Of a stretch of DNA of 14,375 nt, positions 11,251-14,375 are shown piece by piece. A model generated the notes under the pieces. The model saw nothing but the letters and a program-made list of their open reading frames with translations, searched no databases and was not told the origin of the DNA. The stretch's first letter is position 1, and each line of letters opens with the position of its first letter. Origin of the DNA: Deferribacteres bacterium (lineage in GTDB: Bacteria; Nitrospirota; Thermodesulfovibrionia; UBA6902); assembly GCA_013152795.1 (NCBI GenBank), contig JAADFS010000018.1, positions 1 to 14,375 of the forward strand, written 5' to 3'. Position numbers and translations under genes: made by a program.

Positions 11251-12964
11251 AGCATTAAAGATAAAAAAAACAGCTCCCCTGAGCAAAATCTTACTCGACC
11301 TGCACCTGATAACCCCTGAGAAACTTGAAATAGCATTAAAGGAGCAGTCTTCGTCGGACAGGGCGAATCACCGCCGCCTGGGAGAGATACTCGTTAATCT
11401 CGGGTTCGTTTCCGAAGAGGACATGATACAGGCATTAAGCACCCAGCTCGGCCTGAAATATCTGAAATTCTCGGAGTTCCCCAAGACGGTACCGGCCGGC
11501 TCTTATCCCACGGTCAAGTTCATGAAACAGTACAGGTTCGTCCCCATAGGCATGGATGACCACACCATGAAGATTGCCATGTCGGACCCCCTCGATGAGT
11601 ATGTCACGGACGCACTGCGGAACTTCTCCGGCAAATCGCTTGAGATTTACCTGAGCAGCGAGAAAGACATCATGGAGGCCATTGAGCAGTATTTCGGCGG
11701 TGATGTCCAGATGACGAGCATCATGGAGGGAATGAGGGAGGAAGAGACCGAAGGGGACGGTATCGAGCTTCACGAGGATGTCCATCACCTCAGGGATATG
11801 GCATTTGAGGCGCCGATTGTAAAACTGGTCAACATGCTTATTACAAGGGCGGTTGAGGGCAGGACGAGCGACATACACATAGAGCCTTTTGAAAACAGCG
11901 TCAAGGTCAGGTACAGGATAGACGGCGCCCTGTCCGAGGTCGAGTCACTCCCGAAACGCATTCAGCCTGCCGTCATCTCAAGGATCAAGATAATGTCAAA
12001 GCTCAATATCGCCGAGAGAAGGCTACCGCAGGACGGCAGGATAAAGCTCAGGGTCTCGGGACGGGACATAGACCTCAGGGTATCCACAATACCCACTATT
12101 TACGGCGAGAGTATCGTGATGAGAATCCTGGACAGGGGCAGCGCCCTTATTGTTCTGGAGCATCTTGGTTTCCCGGAGGAGACCCTGCAGAAGTATAAAA
12201 AAATCATCACCACTCCCTACGGCATGCTCCTGGTCACAGGCCCTACTGGCAGCGGCAAGACCACGACGCTGTATGCATCACTGAACATGATAAATTCGGA
12301 TGACAAAAAGATCATCACCATAGAAGACCCGATCGAGTACCAGATCGACGGCATAAACCAGATACACGTCAAGCCCCAGATAGGGCTTACCTTTGCAAAC
12401 GGCCTCAGGCACATCGTCCGCCAGGACCCGGATATTATCATGATCGGCGAAATCAGGGACATCGAGACCGCGGAGATAGCCATACATTCAGCGCTTACAG
12501 GACACCTCGTGTTCAGCACGCTTCATACGAATGATGCACCGGGAGCAGTGACAAGACTGCTTGATATGGGGATTGAGGGTTTCCTCGTGTCATCTTCCCT
12601 GATAGGGGTCCTCGCGCAGAGGCTCGTGAGGGTGATATGCCCTGCCTGCAAAGAGCCGGTCGCACCGCGGCAGGAGCTCGTTGATAAAATGGAGCTCTTC
12701 GGAGACAATATCACAACCTATCACGGCAGGGGGTGCGAGGAGTGCAGGCACACGGGGTATCGCGGCAGAACGGGTATCTTTGAACTGATGATTGTAGACG
12801 GCGAGATACGGCAGTTGATACTTGAAAAAGCGAGCGCCGAGATCATCAGGCATAAGGCGGTACTTAAGGGGATGCAGGTACTGAGGGAATGCGGCCTGCA
12901 GAAGGTAAGGCAGGGGATAACCACTATTGAAGAGGTCCTGCGCGTGGCGCAGGAGGGGATATAG
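11234..12964 (+). CDS. gspE: Type II secretion system ATPase GspE
   Basis: Cytoplasmic hexameric ATPase that powers pseudopilus assembly. The N-terminal part is MshEN-like: two 24-residue motifs, the second exact (RLGEILVNLGFVSEEDM...Q) and the first degenerate. Next come the N2E region and the catalytic core: Walker A GPTGSGKTTT (about 336-345), an Asp box, Walker B DIIMIGEIRDIETAEIA, and a His box SALTGHLVFSTLHTNDAPGA. The zinc-binding C-domain has two CxxC pairs (CPAC...CEEC, about 469-507) as in GspE. The frame opens at TTG 11177, but ATG 11234 (or 11240) is preferred because it gives a short overlap with gspD and begins just before the conserved domain. The ribosome site is poor, so translation is probably coupled to gspD. 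The product is 576 residues. Confidence 0.93.
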   Translation: MPMSHEALKIKKTAPLSKILLDLHLITPEKLEIALKEQSSSDRANHRRLGEILVNLGFVSEEDMIQALSTQLGLKYLKFSEFPKTVPAGSYPTVKFMKQYRFVPIGMDDHTMKIAMSDPLDEYVTDALRNFSGKSLEIYLSSEKDIMEAIEQYFGGDVQMTSIMEGMREEETEGDGIELHEDVHHLRDMAFEAPIVKLVNMLITRAVEGRTSDIHIEPFENSVKVRYRIDGALSEVESLPKRIQPAVISRIKIMSKLNIAERRLPQDGRIKLRVSGRDIDLRVSTIPTIYGESIVMRILDRGSALIVLEHLGFPEETLQKYKKIITTPYGMLLVTGPTGSGKTTTLYASLNMINSDDKKIITIEDPIEYQIDGINQIHVKPQIGLTFANGLRHIVRQDPDIIMIGEIRDIETAEIAIHSALTGHLVFSTLHTNDAPGAVTRLLDMGIEGFLVSSSLIGVLAQRLVRVICPACKEPVAPRQELVDKMELFGDNITTYHGRGCEECRHTGYRGRTGIFELMIVDGEIRQLILEKASAEIIRHKAVLKGMQVLRECGLQKVRQGITTIEEVLRVAQEGI

Positions 12965-12970
12965 TTTCAA

Positions 12971-14287
12971 ATGGAAACTTTTTACTACGAGGCAACCACA
13001 AGAGACGGCAATATCATAACAGGCACCGTAGAGGTGGCCAACGAGCGCCTTGCCGTTGACCGCATTCAGGATATGGGATACTTCCCGTTGAAGGTGAAAA
13101 GGGCTGTTGAACGCGAAAACATCCTGAACCGTTTCATATCTTCAGCGCGGAACAGAATAAAGCCTAAGGATGCAATGACTTTCACTTACCAACTCGGCGT
13201 GCTTCTTGACGCGGGTTTTACCCTTGACAGGTCTCTGTCGATCCTGTCGGGACTGGCGGAGAAAAAGAAGCTGCAGGATATGATAAAGGAGCTTCTCTCG
13301 CAGATCAGAAGCGGCAAGTCCTTTTCAGAGGCATTATCGAAATTCCCCTCCGTGTTCCCTGTCTTCTACGTGAATATGATAAAGGCAGGCGAGGCAGGGG
13401 GCTTTATTGAGGATGTGGTCTCAAGGATGGCGGTTTATCTTGAAAATTCAGAGGGCCTGAAGGCGGATGTGCGCTCCGCGCTTGTTTACCCGGCGTTTCT
13501 CAGTGTGGTGGGCGGGGCCGCTGTTGTCATGATGCTGACGTTCGTCGTGCCGCAGTTTTCAAAGATATTCACTGATATGGGCGAGGCCCTGCCTTTGCCC
13601 ACGGTTATCCTGCTTGCTGTGAGCAATGGGCTGATAAACTACTGGTGGATAATACTGCTGGCGGGGACAGCGCTTTTTCTGGGGATAAGACATTACCTGA
13701 AAACCGAAAGAGGAAGCCGCGCGTGGGACAGGCTGAAGTTCAGGCTCCCTCTATTCGGACGGCTTTATAAAGAGACGGCGGTCTCGCGCTTCGCGAGAAC
13801 CCTCGGCACGCTTCTCAGCAGCGGTGTTCCGCTTCTGAATGCATTCGAGATAGTGAAGGGAACCCTCGGGAGTGAAAAGATGTCGGAGATAATCTCTTCA
13901 GTAAAGGAGGCGGCGAGGAAGGGAAGGGGCATCTCCGAACCATTGAAGCACAGCGATATCTTTCCTCCCATCGCCGTGCACATGATAACCGTCGGTGAAG
14001 AGACCGGCAGGCTTGACGAGATGCTGACAAAGGTCGCGGACCGCTTTGATTTTGAGGTCAAGACCACTGTCAAGCGGCTGCTCTCGTTACTCGAGCCGGC
14101 GCTTATCCTGTTGATGGGCGTTATCATAGGATTCATTGTTGTGGCGATGCTCCTGGCCATTTTCAGTGTTAATGAATTGCCGTTTAATACCACTGTAAGG
14201 TTAAGGCCATTGAGAGGAAAAATCGATACTTCCACGTGTCCATACGTGGTATACGTGGAACATAATTCATGGAGGTGTACATTGTGA
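12971..14287 (+). CDS. gspF: Type II secretion system inner-membrane platform protein GspF, with abnormal C-terminal tail
   Basis: A polytopic platform protein that links GspE to the pseudopilus. Two T2SSF repeats are seen: one at about 65-190 (FTYQLGVLLDAGFTLDRSL...MIKAGEAGGFIEDV) and one at about 270-395 (FARTLGTLLSSGVPLLNAFEIV...MITVGEETGRLDEM). Each has its membrane segment(s). The family's usual end, MLLAIFSVNELPF, is reached at residue 405 (14185). The frame then runs on for 33 residues with no family resemblance, over DNA that carries hairpins. A -1 shift at TTT-AA (14183-14187) would give an immediate TAA, so the normal stop was probably lost by a single-base deletion or is a sequencing error. 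It starts 6 bases after the gspE stop. GspF function is likely kept because the domain is complete. Confidence 0.92.
   Translation: METFYYEATTRDGNIITGTVEVANERLAVDRIQDMGYFPLKVKRAVERENILNRFISSARNRIKPKDAMTFTYQLGVLLDAGFTLDRSLSILSGLAEKKKLQDMIKELLSQIRSGKSFSEALSKFPSVFPVFYVNMIKAGEAGGFIEDVVSRMAVYLENSEGLKADVRSALVYPAFLSVVGGAAVVMMLTFVVPQFSKIFTDMGEALPLPTVILLAVSNGLINYWWIILLAGTALFLGIRHYLKTERGSRAWDRLKFRLPLFGRLYKETAVSRFARTLGTLLSSGVPLLNAFEIVKGTLGSEKMSEIISSVKEAARKGRGISEPLKHSDIFPPIAVHMITVGEETGRLDEMLTKVADRFDFEVKTTVKRLLSLLEPALILLMGVIIGFIVVAMLLAIFSVNELPFNTTVRLRPLRGKIDTSTCPYVVYVEHNSWRCTL
14230..14260 (+). promoter_or_regulatory. Alternative hairpins between gspF and gspG
   Basis: TTCCACGT (14230-14237) can pair with ACGTGGAA (14253-14260), or its inner part CCACGT can pair with ACGTGG at 14244-14249. 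The two right arms come from a direct repeat ATACGTGG (14242 and 14251). Only one stem can form at a time. The structure ends 11 bases before the gspG ribosome site GGAGGT. It may set the level of the major pseudopilin or protect its mRNA. Confidence 0.45.
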
Positions 14288-14375
14288 AGCAAAGAAAAAA
14301 CGTGACGGGATCCCACGCAGGATTCACACTGATCGAGATGATGGTGGTTATAATCATCATCGGCCTTCTGGCGGC
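14284..14375 (+). CDS. gspG: Type II secretion major pseudopilin GspG (5' end only)
   Basis: GTG at 14284 opens a frame that runs off the window. GGAGGT lies 7 bases upstream, the best ribosome site in the operon, fitting the need for many copies of the major pseudopilin. The N-terminus is a class III prepilin signal: a short basic leader (KQRKN), then Gly before FTLIEMMVVIIIIGLLA, where prepilin peptidase cuts after Gly and methylates Phe, with the conserved Glu at +5. Its position after gspF identifies it as gspG rather than a minor pseudopilin. It overlaps the extended gspF frame by 4 bases. Confidence 0.9.
   Translation, partial: MKQRKNVTGSHAGFTLIEMMVVIIIIGLLA

Noticed and set aside
11435..11878. 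147-residue minus-strand open frame inside gspE
   Set aside because: Shadow of gspE in another frame, with no domain or ribosome site; the gspE frame has all family motifs.

Overview
The window looks like the chromosome of a Gram-negative bacterium. It encodes a type II secretion system with an outer-membrane secretin, a predicted outer-membrane beta-barrel, and two lipoproteins. The mix of a CooC-type ATPase with a 5-formyl-THF cyclo-ligase, a CACHE-like/HD-GYP protein, an FN3 lipoprotein, a PEGA lipoprotein and gspDEFG is what I would expect of an anaerobic lineage such as Nitrospirota or Desulfobacterota. That placement is an inference and is weak, because there is no rRNA or marker gene here. 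No tRNA, rRNA, CRISPR array, transposase or phage gene was seen.

Layout. (1) 1-587, minus: 5' part of an AT-rich gene for a secreted parallel beta-helix protein, behind a long structured leader (588-965). (2) 966-2421, minus: two overlapping-in-function amino-acid ABC permease genes with no binding protein or ATPase beside them. The upstream one seems to lack a standard start codon at its homology-supported N-terminus. (3) 2876-3349, minus: an FN3 lipoprotein. Its leader shares a promoter-like cassette and a CRP-like site with the beta-helix gene. (4) 3657-4364, plus: a lipoprotein with two tandem PEGA domains, overlapping tail to tail with (5) 4327-5690, minus: a cooC-like gene coupled to a 5-formyltetrahydrofolate cyclo-ligase gene. 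(6) 5847-7484, minus: a membrane-anchored CACHE-like/HD-GYP c-di-GMP phosphodiesterase, followed by a clear intrinsic terminator. (7) 7606-8985, minus: a DUF4340-like anchored protein and an outer-membrane beta-barrel. (8) 9172-14375, plus: gspD-gspE-gspF-gspG, the start of a type II secretion operon that runs off the window.

How the genes may work together. Type II secretion could export the beta-helix protein. The GspE N-terminal domain resembles the c-di-GMP-binding MshEN domain, so the HD-GYP protein could in principle affect secretion through c-di-GMP. The CooC/cyclo-ligase pair points to one-carbon and CO-dehydrogenase (Wood-Ljungdahl type) metabolism.

The least explained material is non-coding. 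There is a family of same-orientation palindromic repeats (core TGCATAAAC + GGGCAG on the minus strand) in five intergenic gaps. A shared regulatory cassette precedes the beta-helix and FN3 genes. Paired palindromes sit upstream of the permeases and of gspD. Mutually exclusive hairpins lie before the beta-helix start and between gspF and gspG. No complete new defence or biosynthetic system is visible.
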